This document shows positions 53,987 through 63,319 of a stretch of DNA of 64,000 bases, in pieces (position 1 is the stretch's first letter; every line of letters begins with the position of its first letter). Origin of the DNA: Caulobacter sp. 602-2 (GTDB lineage: Bacteria; Pseudomonadota; Alphaproteobacteria; Caulobacterales; Caulobacteraceae); contig NZ_JAAKGT010000017.1 in the NCBI RefSeq assembly GCF_011043625.1, forward strand, positions 1 through 64,000, read 5' to 3'. The position numbers and the translations under genes were made by a program. The notes under the pieces are model-generated. The model saw only the letters and a program-made list of their open reading frames with translations. It was not told where the DNA came from and did no database searches.

Positions 53987-54843
53987 TTGGCGGCTCCCTG
54001 CTGGCGCGCCAGTTCCTGGTTGAACCGGGTCTCGTAGCCGTCGACGAACTTGCCCAGTTCAGTCGGATCGATGAACGCGTCGGCGTCGCCGCGCAACTGC
54101 TTCTGACGCTTGGCCAAGAGGTCGCCCTGCTCCTCGTGGCTGGGCAGCATCACGTCGGTCGGGATCGCCCGCAGCGCCGCGAAACTGGCCCGGTAGTCGG
54201 CGACGATCGACTTGTGGGTCTTGTTGCCGACCAGCACGTTGCCGGCCACCGACAGCGAGCACGGGAAGGTCACGTTCAGCGCCCGGCCCCGCTCGACCAC
54301 CTGGGTGGTCCAGCTGGTGCAGCCGATGGTGTGGCCCGGCGTCAGGTGGGCGACGAGCGTCGAGCCGCCCATCTTCAGCTTGGTCTCGTCGCCGAAGGTC
54401 TTGTCGACCTTCACCGCCGGAAACGGCGTCAGGCCGTTGGCGTTGTCGCCGAAGTGCTGGCCCTTCTCCAGGGCCGGCTTGTCGGCGCGCGAGGCCCACA
54501 GCTTGGCGCCGGTGTCGGCCTTCAGCTGGGCCAGGCCGCCGGCGTGGTCGTAGTGGGCGTGGGTGTTGATCAGCACCTTCACGTCGGAGAGCTTGAAGCC
54601 CAGCGACTGGATGTTGCGCTCGATCAGCTTGCCGCCTTCCGCCGACGGTCCGCCGTCGAGCAGCACATGGCCTTCCGACGTCGTGACCAGCCAGGCCGAC
54701 AGCCCCTCGGAGCCGACGTAATAGATGTTGCCGACCACCCGGTAGGGCTTGATCGGCCGCACCCAATTGGCGTTGTCGTCGGCCTTGGCGGCGACGCTCG
54801 TCGAGGCCAGGCCCAGCGCCAGAGCGAAGACCAGCGCCCTCAT
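53983..54843 (-). CDS. Subclass B3 metallo-beta-lactamase-like protein (CAU-1 type)
   Basis: The 286-residue protein has a signal peptide (MRALVFALALGLASTSVAA). NANWVRPIKPYRVVGNIYYVG is the family start. The B3 zinc ligands are complete: His95, His97, Asp99, His100 (THAHYDHAGG), His171 (TPGHTIGCTSW) and His236 (LPSHEEQG). Such enzymes hydrolyse penicillins, cephalosporins and carbapenems in the periplasm, and Caulobacter is known to carry one (CAU-1/Mbl1b). It sits between metF and the first metH half with 4-base overlaps on both sides. Confidence 0.92.
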   Translation of the reverse strand: MRALVFALALGLASTSVAAKADDNANWVRPIKPYRVVGNIYYVGSEGLSAWLVTTSEGHVLLDGGPSAEGGKLIERNIQSLGFKLSDVKVLINTHAHYDHAGGLAQLKADTGAKLWASRADKPALEKGQHFGDNANGLTPFPAVKVDKTFGDETKLKMGGSTLVAHLTPGHTIGCTSWTTQVVERGRALNVTFPCSLSVAGNVLVGNKTHKSIVADYRASFAALRAIPTDVMLPSHEEQGDLLAKRQKQLRGDADAFIDPTELGKFVDGYETRFNQELARQQGAAK

Positions 54844-55790
54844 GCGGCCGCCTCCTGGGCCGGCGCGCTCTCGCGCACGCCCAGCACGCGGCAGATGGCG
54901 TAAACGAGGTCGGCGCGGTTCAGCGTGTAGAAGTGGAAGTCGTTGAAGCCCTGCTCCTGCAGCTTGGCGCACATCTCGGCGGCCACCGAGCAGGCGATCA
55001 GGCGGCGGGTCTCCGGATCCTGGTCCAGCCCCTCGAACAGGTTGGCCAGCCACGACGGCACCGAGGTCTGGCAGGCCGCCGACATGGTCTTGAGGCCGTT
55101 GAAGTTGGTCACCGGCATGATGCCCGGCACGATCGGAATGGTGATCCCCGCCGCGCGCGCCTTGTCGACGAAGCGCAGGAAGGCGTCGATGTCGAAGAAG
55201 AACTGGCTGATGCCCAGGGTCGCGCCGGCGTCGACCTTGGCCTTCAGCACGTCGATGTCGTGGTCCAGCGACGGGCTCTCGGGGTGCTTTTCGGGATAGA
55301 CCCCGACCAGCACCTCGAACGGCGCGATGCCGCGCAGCGCCGCCGTCAGTTCGGTGGCGTTCTTGTAGCCGTCCTCGCGCGGCACGTAGACGCCGCCGAT
55401 GCCGCCTTCGCCGGGAGGCGGGTCGCCCCGCAGCGACACGATGTGGCGCACGCCGATGTTCCAGTAGTCGTGGATCACCTCGTCGACCTCGGCGCGGCTG
55501 GCGCCGACGCAGGTCAGGTGGGCGGCCGGCTTCAGCGAGGTCTCGTCGAGGATGCGCTTGACCGTGCGGTGGGTGCGCTCGCGGGTCGAGCCGCCGGCGC
55601 CGTAGGTCACCGACACGAAGGCCGGGTCCAGCGGGGCCAGGCGGGTGATCGCCTCCCACAGGCTGGCTTCCATCTTCTCGGTCTTGGGCGGGAAGAACTC
55701 GAACGACACGCGCGGCCGGGCGGCGCCGACGGGGCGTTCGCCGGCGCGGGCCACCGGCCCGATCACGCGGCGGGTGGGCGGCAGGGTCAT
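54840..55790 (-). CDS. metF: Methylenetetrahydrofolate reductase
   Basis: The 316-residue FAD enzyme reduces 5,10-methylenetetrahydrofolate to the 5-methyl form that MetH uses. The start PRVSFEFFPPKTEKMEASLW contains the catalytic Glu. FVSVTYGAGGSTRERTHRTV and LRGDPPPGEGG, then GISQFFFD and the C-terminal FNDFHFYTLNRADLVYAIC complete the family pattern. The first 26 residues are extra compared with E. coli. It overlaps the regulator gene upstream and the beta-lactamase gene downstream, each by 4 bases. Confidence 0.96.
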   Translation of the reverse strand: MTLPPTRRVIGPVARAGERPVGAARPRVSFEFFPPKTEKMEASLWEAITRLAPLDPAFVSVTYGAGGSTRERTHRTVKRILDETSLKPAAHLTCVGASRAEVDEVIHDYWNIGVRHIVSLRGDPPPGEGGIGGVYVPREDGYKNATELTAALRGIAPFEVLVGVYPEKHPESPSLDHDIDVLKAKVDAGATLGISQFFFDIDAFLRFVDKARAAGITIPIVPGIMPVTNFNGLKTMSAACQTSVPSWLANLFEGLDQDPETRRLIACSVAAEMCAKLQEQGFNDFHFYTLNRADLVYAICRVLGVRESAPAQEAAA

Positions 55791-56764
55791 GCGGCGGTCC
55801 TTTCGGCCAGGGCCGCGCCGGGTCGACGGGCGGTCCAGATCTTGACGGTCAGCCCCTCGGCCGTGGTCGGCGGCAGGGCGATGTTGGTTTCGGGCACGAG
55901 GCCGCCGGCCTCGATCCAGGGCAGGATCTCGTCGTCGGCGAAGCCCAGGCGGCGATGCTGGTGGGCCTCGCGCAGGAACTCGTGGTCGTGCGGGGCGAAG
56001 TCGGCGATCAGCAGCAGCCCGCCGGGGGCCACCAGGCGCGCGGCCTCGGTCACGGCCGCGGCGGGGTCGCCCAGATAGTGCAGCACCTGGTGAACGGTGA
56101 CGAGGTCGGCGCAGCCGCCCGGCAGGCCGGTGTCGAAGATGTCGCCGTGGCGCAGCTCGCAGGCCGTCAGCCCGGCCTTGGCCACCTCGTCGCGGGCGAT
56201 GTTCAGCATCTGCTGCGACAGGTCCAGGCCCAGCGCGTTCACCGCCCGGCCGCCCAGCAAGGTCAGCATGCGGCCAGCGCCCGCGCCCAGGTCGACCATC
56301 TCGTCGAACGGCCCCTCGCCGGTCGCGCGCAGGATGGCCGCCTCGACCTCCTTCTCGTCGACATAGAGCGAGCGGATCTCGTTCCAGCGCGCGGCGTTGC
56401 GGGCGAAATAGGCCTGGGCGCCGGCCGATCGCTCGGCGCGCACGGCGGCCAGCTGGCTGGCGTCGCTCCGCACGACCGCGTCGTCGGCCTGGATCAGAGC
56501 CAGGGCCGCGGCGACCACCGCCCCGCCGCCGGACGTGCCGGCCAGGCGATAGAACACCCAGGCCCCGTCGGGAAAACGCTCGACCAGTCCAGCCTCGGCC
56601 AGAAGCTTCAGATGGCGGGAAACGCGCGGCTGGCTCTGGTCGAGGATCCGGCACAGCTCGAGCACCGAAAGCTCCTCGACGGCCAGCAGCGCGAGGATGC
56701 GCAGACGGGTGCTTTCGCCCGCCGCCCGAAGTACGTCGACAACCTGTTCGCTCGTTAGCGCCAT
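55787..56764 (-). CDS. ArsR-family regulator fused to a methyltransferase-like domain (SahR-like)
   Basis: The 325-residue protein has an ArsR winged helix (residues 5-80, recognition region LDQSQPRVSRHLKLLAEAGLV) fused to a class I SAM-binding domain with motif I MVDLGAGAGRML (156-167) and HQVLHYLGDP. The metal-binding Cys motif of ArsR/SmtB is absent, so it is not a metal sensor. Fused regulators of this type in front of methionine-cycle genes are described as SahR-like and respond to S-adenosylhomocysteine; I infer the same. A 24-bp palindrome 2 bases from the ATG is its likely operator. Confidence 0.88.
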   Translation of the reverse strand: MALTSEQVVDVLRAAGESTRLRILALLAVEELSVLELCRILDQSQPRVSRHLKLLAEAGLVERFPDGAWVFYRLAGTSGGGAVVAAALALIQADDAVVRSDASQLAAVRAERSAGAQAYFARNAARWNEIRSLYVDEKEVEAAILRATGEGPFDEMVDLGAGAGRMLTLLGGRAVNALGLDLSQQMLNIARDEVAKAGLTACELRHGDIFDTGLPGGCADLVTVHQVLHYLGDPAAAVTEAARLVAPGGLLLIADFAPHDHEFLREAHQHRRLGFADDEILPWIEAGGLVPETNIALPPTTAEGLTVKIWTARRPGAALAERTAA

Positions 56765-56766
56765 AG

Positions 56767-56790
56767 GGACATAAAGATATCTTTATGTCC
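56767..56790 (-). promoter_or_regulatory. 24-bp perfect palindrome, operator of the methionine operon
   Basis: The half-site GGACATAAAGAT is followed directly by its exact reverse complement. It ends 2 bases before the ATG of the ArsR-methyltransferase gene, leaving no room for a ribosome site. TTGCCA lies 15-17 bases before TATCTT within the palindrome, so the -10 box could lie inside the operator and the transcript be leaderless. Confidence 0.8.
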
Positions 56791-56847
56791 GATTTGGCAA
56801 GCGAATTCTGCGCCGACGGGACGCTCCTTATCCCGCCGGCCGGAGAT

Positions 56848-56880
56848 CAAAAAGCCCCCCTGGCGCGACCACCGCGCCAT
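56848..56880 (-). terminator. Rho-independent terminator after the VOC gene
   Basis: Minus-strand GGCGCG-GTGGT-CGCGCC hairpin is followed by AGGGGGGC and TTTTTG. It ends transcription from the hydroxyacid-dehydrogenase/VOC pair before the methionine operon promoter. Confidence 0.75.
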
Positions 56881-56913
56881 GATCGGGGATAAATCTTCCA
56901 ATTCCGCCCGGCT

Positions 56914-57279
56914 TCAGCCTTCGGCGGCCGGCTGCCAGAGCTCGACCTTGAAGCCCGCCGGATCGACCAGCCAGGCGAAGCGCCCGTACTCCTCGTCCTG
57001 CCGCCCCGTCGGCTCGACGCCCTCGGCGGCGGCCTTGGCCAGCACGCCGTCGATGTCGTCGACGATCAGGTTGATCATGAACGGCGCCGTCGAAGGCTCG
57101 AAATAGCGGGTATCGGCGGGGAACGGCGACCAGTTGGTCATGCCGACCTTGGGATGCGGAAACATCGCCCCGCCCCAGTCCTCGACCTTGATCCCCAGCA
57201 CCCGCGCGTACCACGCGGCCAGGCCCTTGGGGTCCTCGGCCTTGAAGAACACCCCGCCCAGACCCAGCACCTTGGCCAT
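56914..57279 (-). CDS. VOC-superfamily (glyoxalase-like) protein
   Basis: The 121-residue protein starts MAKVLGLGGVFFKAEDPKGLAAWYARVLG and ends FAWLVDPAGFKVELWQPAAEG, a clear VOC pattern. Glu in FKVELW and an internal Asn/His are candidate metal ligands. It lies 35 bases after the hydroxyacid dehydrogenase gene and probably shares its transcript. Substrate unknown. Confidence 0.88.
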   Translation of the reverse strand: MAKVLGLGGVFFKAEDPKGLAAWYARVLGIKVEDWGGAMFPHPKVGMTNWSPFPADTRYFEPSTAPFMINLIVDDIDGVLAKAAAEGVEPTGRQDEEYGRFAWLVDPAGFKVELWQPAAEG

Positions 57280-57314
57280 GCGATCCCCTTCCCTCTTTCC
57301 AGGCGCCGACCCCG

Positions 57315-58274
57315 TCAGGCCGCCACGGGGCTGGCCAGGGGCTCGCCGTGGAAATAGCGGCGCAGGTTCTCCAGGGTCAGGTTGACCATGGCCGGAATGC
57401 TGTCGAGCGTCGCGCCCGCCATGTGCGGCGTCAGCACGGTGTGGGGCACGTCGGCCCAGCGCGCCGGCGGCGTCGGCTCCTGCTCGAAGACGTCCAGGGC
57501 GGCCATGCCCAGGCGTCCGTCCTTCAGCGCGGCGACCAGGGCCTCCTCGTCGACCAGCGACCCGCGCGACACGTTGACCAGCAGGCCGTGCGGCCCCAGG
57601 GCGTCGATGACCCCGGCGTTGACCATGTGACGGTTGGCGGCGTCCGGGCGGGCGCAGACCACCAGGATGTCGCTGTCGCGGGCCAGGGCCAGCAGGTTCT
57701 CGGCGCGCGGCCAGGCGGCCTCCTTGGGACGCGGGCCCCACCAGGCGACCTTGACGTCGAAGGCCTCCAGACGGCGGGCGACGGCCTCGCCGATATGGCC
57801 AAGGCCGATGATCCCGGCCTTGCGGCCGCGCAGGCCGTGGCGCGCGCCCATGCGGTCCATCGAGGTCCAGCGACCGGCCCGCACCCGGCGGTCGCCCTCG
57901 GCGATGCCGCGCCAGGCGCTCAGCAGCAGGCCCAGGGCGTGGTCGGCCACGTCGCCGGCGTTCAGCCCCACCGAGTGGGTGACCGCCAGGCCGTGGGCCC
58001 GGCACCAGGGCACGTCGACACCGTCATAGCCGGCGCTGACGCAGGCGATCAGGCCCAGACGCGGCATTTCCGAAAGCAGGTCGCGCGGCAGCACCATCTC
58101 GCCGGCGTGGACGATGGCCTGCACCTGCTTGCCCGGCCCCTCCAGGAAAGCCAGGCGATCGGGATAGTCCCACAGGCGATGCACCTCGTAGGCGCCTTCC
58201 AGCAGCGGCTGCATCGGCAGCAGCATCTCGTGCGAAAGGACGATGTGGGGCTTCACGACGGGGGTCTGCGACAT
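57315..58274 (-). CDS. D-isomer 2-hydroxyacid dehydrogenase family protein
   Basis: The 319-residue enzyme has the NAD(P)-binding motif GLGHIGEAVARRLEAFDVKVAWWGPR and the catalytic set: Arg in VVCARPD, Glu in ALDVFEQEP and His in LTPHMAG. VNVSRGSLVDEEALVAAL is the family motif. It reduces glyoxylate, hydroxypyruvate or another 2-oxo acid to the D-hydroxy acid. NADP preference is suggested by GPRPKEA after the second strand. It is upstream of the VOC gene on the same strand. Confidence 0.92.
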   Translation of the reverse strand: MSQTPVVKPHIVLSHEMLLPMQPLLEGAYEVHRLWDYPDRLAFLEGPGKQVQAIVHAGEMVLPRDLLSEMPRLGLIACVSAGYDGVDVPWCRAHGLAVTHSVGLNAGDVADHALGLLLSAWRGIAEGDRRVRAGRWTSMDRMGARHGLRGRKAGIIGLGHIGEAVARRLEAFDVKVAWWGPRPKEAAWPRAENLLALARDSDILVVCARPDAANRHMVNAGVIDALGPHGLLVNVSRGSLVDEEALVAALKDGRLGMAALDVFEQEPTPPARWADVPHTVLTPHMAGATLDSIPAMVNLTLENLRRYFHGEPLASPVAA

Positions 58275-58528
58275 ACGGCTTCTCCAGTCCCGGCGCGCGG
58301 CGGACTATCTCCGCCGCCGATCCGCGGGACGATCGTTCTTGGCTGGGACAGGCTACTCCTCTGACGCCCGCGCGCCAGCACTCAACACGCGACGCACGAA
58401 CATCTGAAGCGCCGCTCTCAACCCGCCATGGTCGCCGACGGTTCCGTGCGCGGCGAAGCTGTGAACGCCTTGACCGCGAAGGGGTTTTATCGACTGGCGC
58501 CGAGAACGGCGCTTTAGGGAGAGCTCCC

Positions 58529-58969
58529 ATGTTCACGAAAACCCTCCTGGCGGGCGCAACGCTCGCCCTGATCGCCTCCGGCGCCGTGTCGAGCGCGGCC
58601 GTCGCGAACCCGAAGATCAAGGCCTCGGCCGCCGTGGCCTCGCCCAAGCAGCCCATCCCCTACGGCCAGCTGGAAGCCTATTCCAAGGCCTCGCCCAAGC
58701 AGCGCGCCACCATGGACTGGTGGGCCGGCGAGGCAGCGACCGGCGCCGCGGCCGACACCTCCGCCACCCTGCCGCCCGCCACGATGAACGGCGCGATGTC
58801 CGGCGACGCGGCGGCCAGCACGGCGGTCAATCCGCCCAGCGCCGACGCCCCGCCCTCGATGCCGACGACGCCGCCGACCAACACCCCGCCCGACGACATG
58901 ATGGCCCCCGATCCGGGCTCCAACCTGCCCGGCTCCGATCCGAACATGCCGCCCAAGGAACCCAAGTAG
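58529..58969 (+). CDS. Exported Pro/Thr/Ala-rich protein
   Basis: The 146-residue protein starts MFTKTLLAGATLALIASGAV after GGGAGAG, a clear signal peptide (cleavage near ANP). About 40 residues of ordinary sequence (IPYGQLEAYSKASPKQRATMDWWAGEAAT) are followed by an 80-residue disordered tail of Pro, Thr, Asp and Met (PPSMPTTPPTNTPPDDMM). I do not recognise a family; the N-terminal part may be the functional piece. It is convergent with ettA and shares its terminator hairpin. Confidence 0.75.
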   Translation: MFTKTLLAGATLALIASGAVSSAAVANPKIKASAAVASPKQPIPYGQLEAYSKASPKQRATMDWWAGEAATGAAADTSATLPPATMNGAMSGDAAASTAVNPPSADAPPSMPTTPPTNTPPDDMMAPDPGSNLPGSDPNMPPKEPK

Positions 58970-58978
58970 GCGCGCAAG

Positions 58979-59012
58979 AAAAAAGGGGCGGCCCCGATGG
59001 AGCCGCCCCTCT
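58979..59012. terminator. Bidirectional terminator between the exported protein and ettA
   Basis: GGGGCGGCCCC and a complementary arm GGAGCCGCCCC form a stem. A run of A on the left serves as T-run for the minus strand (ettA), and CTCTCTCTGTTTT follows on the right. Confidence 0.8.
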
Positions 59013-59040
59013 CTCTGTTTTCGACCTTCGGCCGCCGCGC

Positions 59041-60708
<1,668 letters not shown>

Positions 60709-60928
60709 GAGGGGCTTTTCGTCTCTCGGGTCGGGGTGCGGGGATCGGCCGCTCAAATAGCGGCTGGGGCCGGTTTGCGCAATCTCGGCCCCTTCACACG
60801 TTCGTCGCCGGACTGTCGACCAGGCGACAAATAACCGTCGCAGCCCCGTCGCCGATCCACGTTAGGCGAACAGCCCCAGACGCGCCCCGGCGGCCTCCCC
60901 GCCCCCGGCGCACTAGGGGATAGTTCAG

Positions 60929-63217
60929 ATGAAGTCCGCCCTCCTGCTCAGCGCCGCCCTCGGCGCCCTTCTCTTCGCCGCGCCCGTGCTGGCCGCCGAG
61001 AACCCAGCGCCCGAACCGGCGCCCGACGCCGCCGCCGAGGTCGAGGCGGTCATCGTCATCGGCCAGGGTCAGAGCCGCCAGGTCCAGATCCTCAACGAGG
61101 ACAGCATCTCCGCCCAGGCCGCCGGCACGAGCCCGCTGAAGGCCATCGACAAGCTGCCGGGCGTCTCGTTCCAGTCGGCCGACCCGTTCGGCGCCTATGA
61201 GTGGTCGACCAGCCTGTCGATCCGCGGCTTCAACCAGAACCAGCTGGGCTTCACCCGCGACGGCGTGCCGCTGGGCGACATGAGCTACGGCAACCACAAC
61301 GGCCTGCACATCAGCCGCGCCATCGCCAGCGAGAACATCGGCCGGGTCGAACTGGCCCAGGGCGCCGGTTCGCTGGGCACCGCCTCGACCTCCAACCTCG
61401 GCGGCACGCTGCAGTTCTATTCGCGCGATCCGTCCGAACAGATGGGCGGCCAGCTGAACCTGACCGGCGGCTCGGAGAACATGCACCGCGTGTTCGCCCG
61501 CTTCGAGACCGGCGCCATCGACCAGATCGGCGGCCTGCGCGCCTTCTTCTCGGTCGCCGACCAGAAGACCGACAAGTGGAAGGGCGGCAGCGAGCAGAAG
61601 CAGCGCCAGTACGACGCCAAGGCCGTCCTGCCGATCGGCGAAGGCTCGCTGACCGGCTTCTACACCCGCTCGGAGCGCCGCGAGCAGGACTACCAGGACA
61701 TGTCGTTCGAGATGATCAAGCGTCTCGGCCGCGACTGGGACAACCTGATCCCCAACTGGAATCTGGCGATCGCCGCGGCGCGCGCCTACCAGACCGGCAC
61801 GGCCCTGCCCGCCCCGTTCGCCACGGTCGACGACGCCTATTACGCCGGCGCCGGCGTGCGTGACGACGACCTCTACGGCGCGATCCTGGCCCTGCCGTTC
61901 GGCGACCGCGTCGACTTCAAGGCCACCGCCTACCAGCACAAGAACAAGGGCCAGGGCCTGTGGTACACGCCCTACCTGGCCAGCCCGGGCTTCGGCACGG
62001 CCGGTTCGGACGCCGCCCCGCTGTCGATCCGCACCACCGAGTACGACATCGACCGCGGCGGCCTGATCGCCAGCCTCTCGGTCGACCTGGGCGCCCACAA
62101 GCTGAGCGGCGGCTTCTGGACCGAGACCAACCACTTCAACCAGGCCCGCCGCTTCTACGCCGAGACCGTCTCGCGTCCGTCGCGCGATCCGCTCGACTTC
62201 CAGCAGAACCCGTTCGCCACCCAATGGCAGTACCGGTTCAAGACCGAGACCCTGACCGGCTACATCGAAGACAGCTGGGCCGTGACCGACGCCCTGAAGA
62301 TCAACTTCGGCTTCAAGGCCATCAAGGTCGAGAACAGCGTCAAGACCGTGGTCGGCAACCCGCTGTCGGGCACGATCAAGAGCGAGGAAAGCTTCCTGCC
62401 GCAGGTCGGCGCGGTCTACGCCTTCGGCAACGGCCTGGAGCTGTTCGGCGGCTACACCGAGAACATGGCCGCCTACGTCTCGGCCGCCACCGCCGGTCCG
62501 TTCGCCTCGCAGAGCCAGACGGTGGTCGACTACGTCGCCAAGACCCTGGAGCCGGAAAGCTCCAAGACCTGGGAAGGCGGCGTCCGCTATCGTAACGGCG
62601 CCTTCCAGGGCGTTGCCGCGGTCTATGACGTGACCTTCGAGAACCGCCTGCTCAGCGCCTCGACCGCCTCGCCGATCCTGGGCCTGCCCGCCGTGCTGTC
62701 GAACGTCGGCTCGGTGAAGACCCAGGGCGTGGAACTCGCCGGCGAATACCGCCTGACCGACGCCTGGTCGGTCTACGGTTCGTACACCTACAACACCTCC
62801 GAATACGAGGACGACGTCACCAACGGCGACGGCACGATCGCCGCCCGCACGGCTGGCAAGACCGTCGTCAACACGCCCAAGAACCTGTTCAAGGGCGAGG
62901 TGAAGTTCGAGCAGGGCGGCTTCTTCGCCCGCCTCGGCGTCAGCTACACCGGCGAGCGCTACTACACCTACGAGAACGTCGGCGGCGAGGTCGACGGCTA
63001 CACCGTGGCCGACCTGACCCTCGGCTACCGCTTCGACGGCGAAGGCTGGAGCAAGGGCCTGGAGATCCAGGCCAACATCACCAACCTGACCGACGAGGAC
63101 TACATCTCGACCGTCGGCTCGGGCGGCTTCGTCAACCGCGACACCGCCGGCACGACCATGACCCTGCTGCCGGCCCCGCCGCGCCAGGGCTTCGTGACGA
63201 TCAAGAAGGCGTTCTAG
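60929..63217 (+). CDS. TonB-dependent outer-membrane receptor
   Basis: The 762-residue receptor has a signal peptide (cleavage near LAA-EN, residue 23), a Pro-rich spacer, a TonB-box-like EAVIVIGQG (39-47) and a plug with SLSIRGFNQNQLGFTRDGVPLGDMSYG and RVELAQGAGSLGTASTSNLGGTLQFYS. The barrel ends GFVTIKKAF with terminal Phe. The plug lacks siderophore-receptor features, so the ligand is uncertain. A phosphatase-type gene follows it 100 bases downstream, after a strong hairpin. Confidence 0.92.
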   Translation: MKSALLLSAALGALLFAAPVLAAENPAPEPAPDAAAEVEAVIVIGQGQSRQVQILNEDSISAQAAGTSPLKAIDKLPGVSFQSADPFGAYEWSTSLSIRGFNQNQLGFTRDGVPLGDMSYGNHNGLHISRAIASENIGRVELAQGAGSLGTASTSNLGGTLQFYSRDPSEQMGGQLNLTGGSENMHRVFARFETGAIDQIGGLRAFFSVADQKTDKWKGGSEQKQRQYDAKAVLPIGEGSLTGFYTRSERREQDYQDMSFEMIKRLGRDWDNLIPNWNLAIAAARAYQTGTALPAPFATVDDAYYAGAGVRDDDLYGAILALPFGDRVDFKATAYQHKNKGQGLWYTPYLASPGFGTAGSDAAPLSIRTTEYDIDRGGLIASLSVDLGAHKLSGGFWTETNHFNQARRFYAETVSRPSRDPLDFQQNPFATQWQYRFKTETLTGYIEDSWAVTDALKINFGFKAIKVENSVKTVVGNPLSGTIKSEESFLPQVGAVYAFGNGLELFGGYTENMAAYVSAATAGPFASQSQTVVDYVAKTLEPESSKTWEGGVRYRNGAFQGVAAVYDVTFENRLLSASTASPILGLPAVLSNVGSVKTQGVELAGEYRLTDAWSVYGSYTYNTSEYEDDVTNGDGTIAARTAGKTVVNTPKNLFKGEVKFEQGGFFARLGVSYTGERYYTYENVGGEVDGYTVADLTLGYRFDGEGWSKGLEIQANITNLTDEDYISTVGSGGFVNRDTAGTTMTLLPAPPRQGFVTIKKAF

Positions 63218-63238
63218 GCCCTCTTCCGGTCCAGACCG

Positions 63239-63270
63239 CGCGGCCGGGAGGCGACTCCCGGCCGCGTTTC
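63239..63270 (+). terminator. Terminator after the second TonB receptor
   Basis: CGCGGCCGGGAG and CTCCCGGCCGCG form a perfect 12-bp stem with a GCGA tetraloop, followed by TTTCGTTC. The T-run is short but the stem is very stable. Confidence 0.8.
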
Positions 63271-63319
63271 GTTCAAGCTTCGCCTAAAAAGACCTTCGAA
63301 GAGCCCAGGGGAAACGCCC

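Noticed and set aside
56765..56913. A SAM, SAH or cobalamin riboswitch before the methionine operon
   Set aside because: The palindrome lies directly at the start codon and no B12 box, SAM-II or SAH-riboswitch core is recognisable. Protein-based control fits better.
58428..58517. A 29-codon frame just upstream of the exported Pro-rich protein gene
   Set aside because: There is no ribosome site and it is too short to judge. It lies in the likely promoter/leader region.
60709..60928. Possible riboswitch leader before the second TonB receptor
   Set aside because: The 220-base gap has several GC hairpins, but no B12-box or TPP-type conserved core was found.
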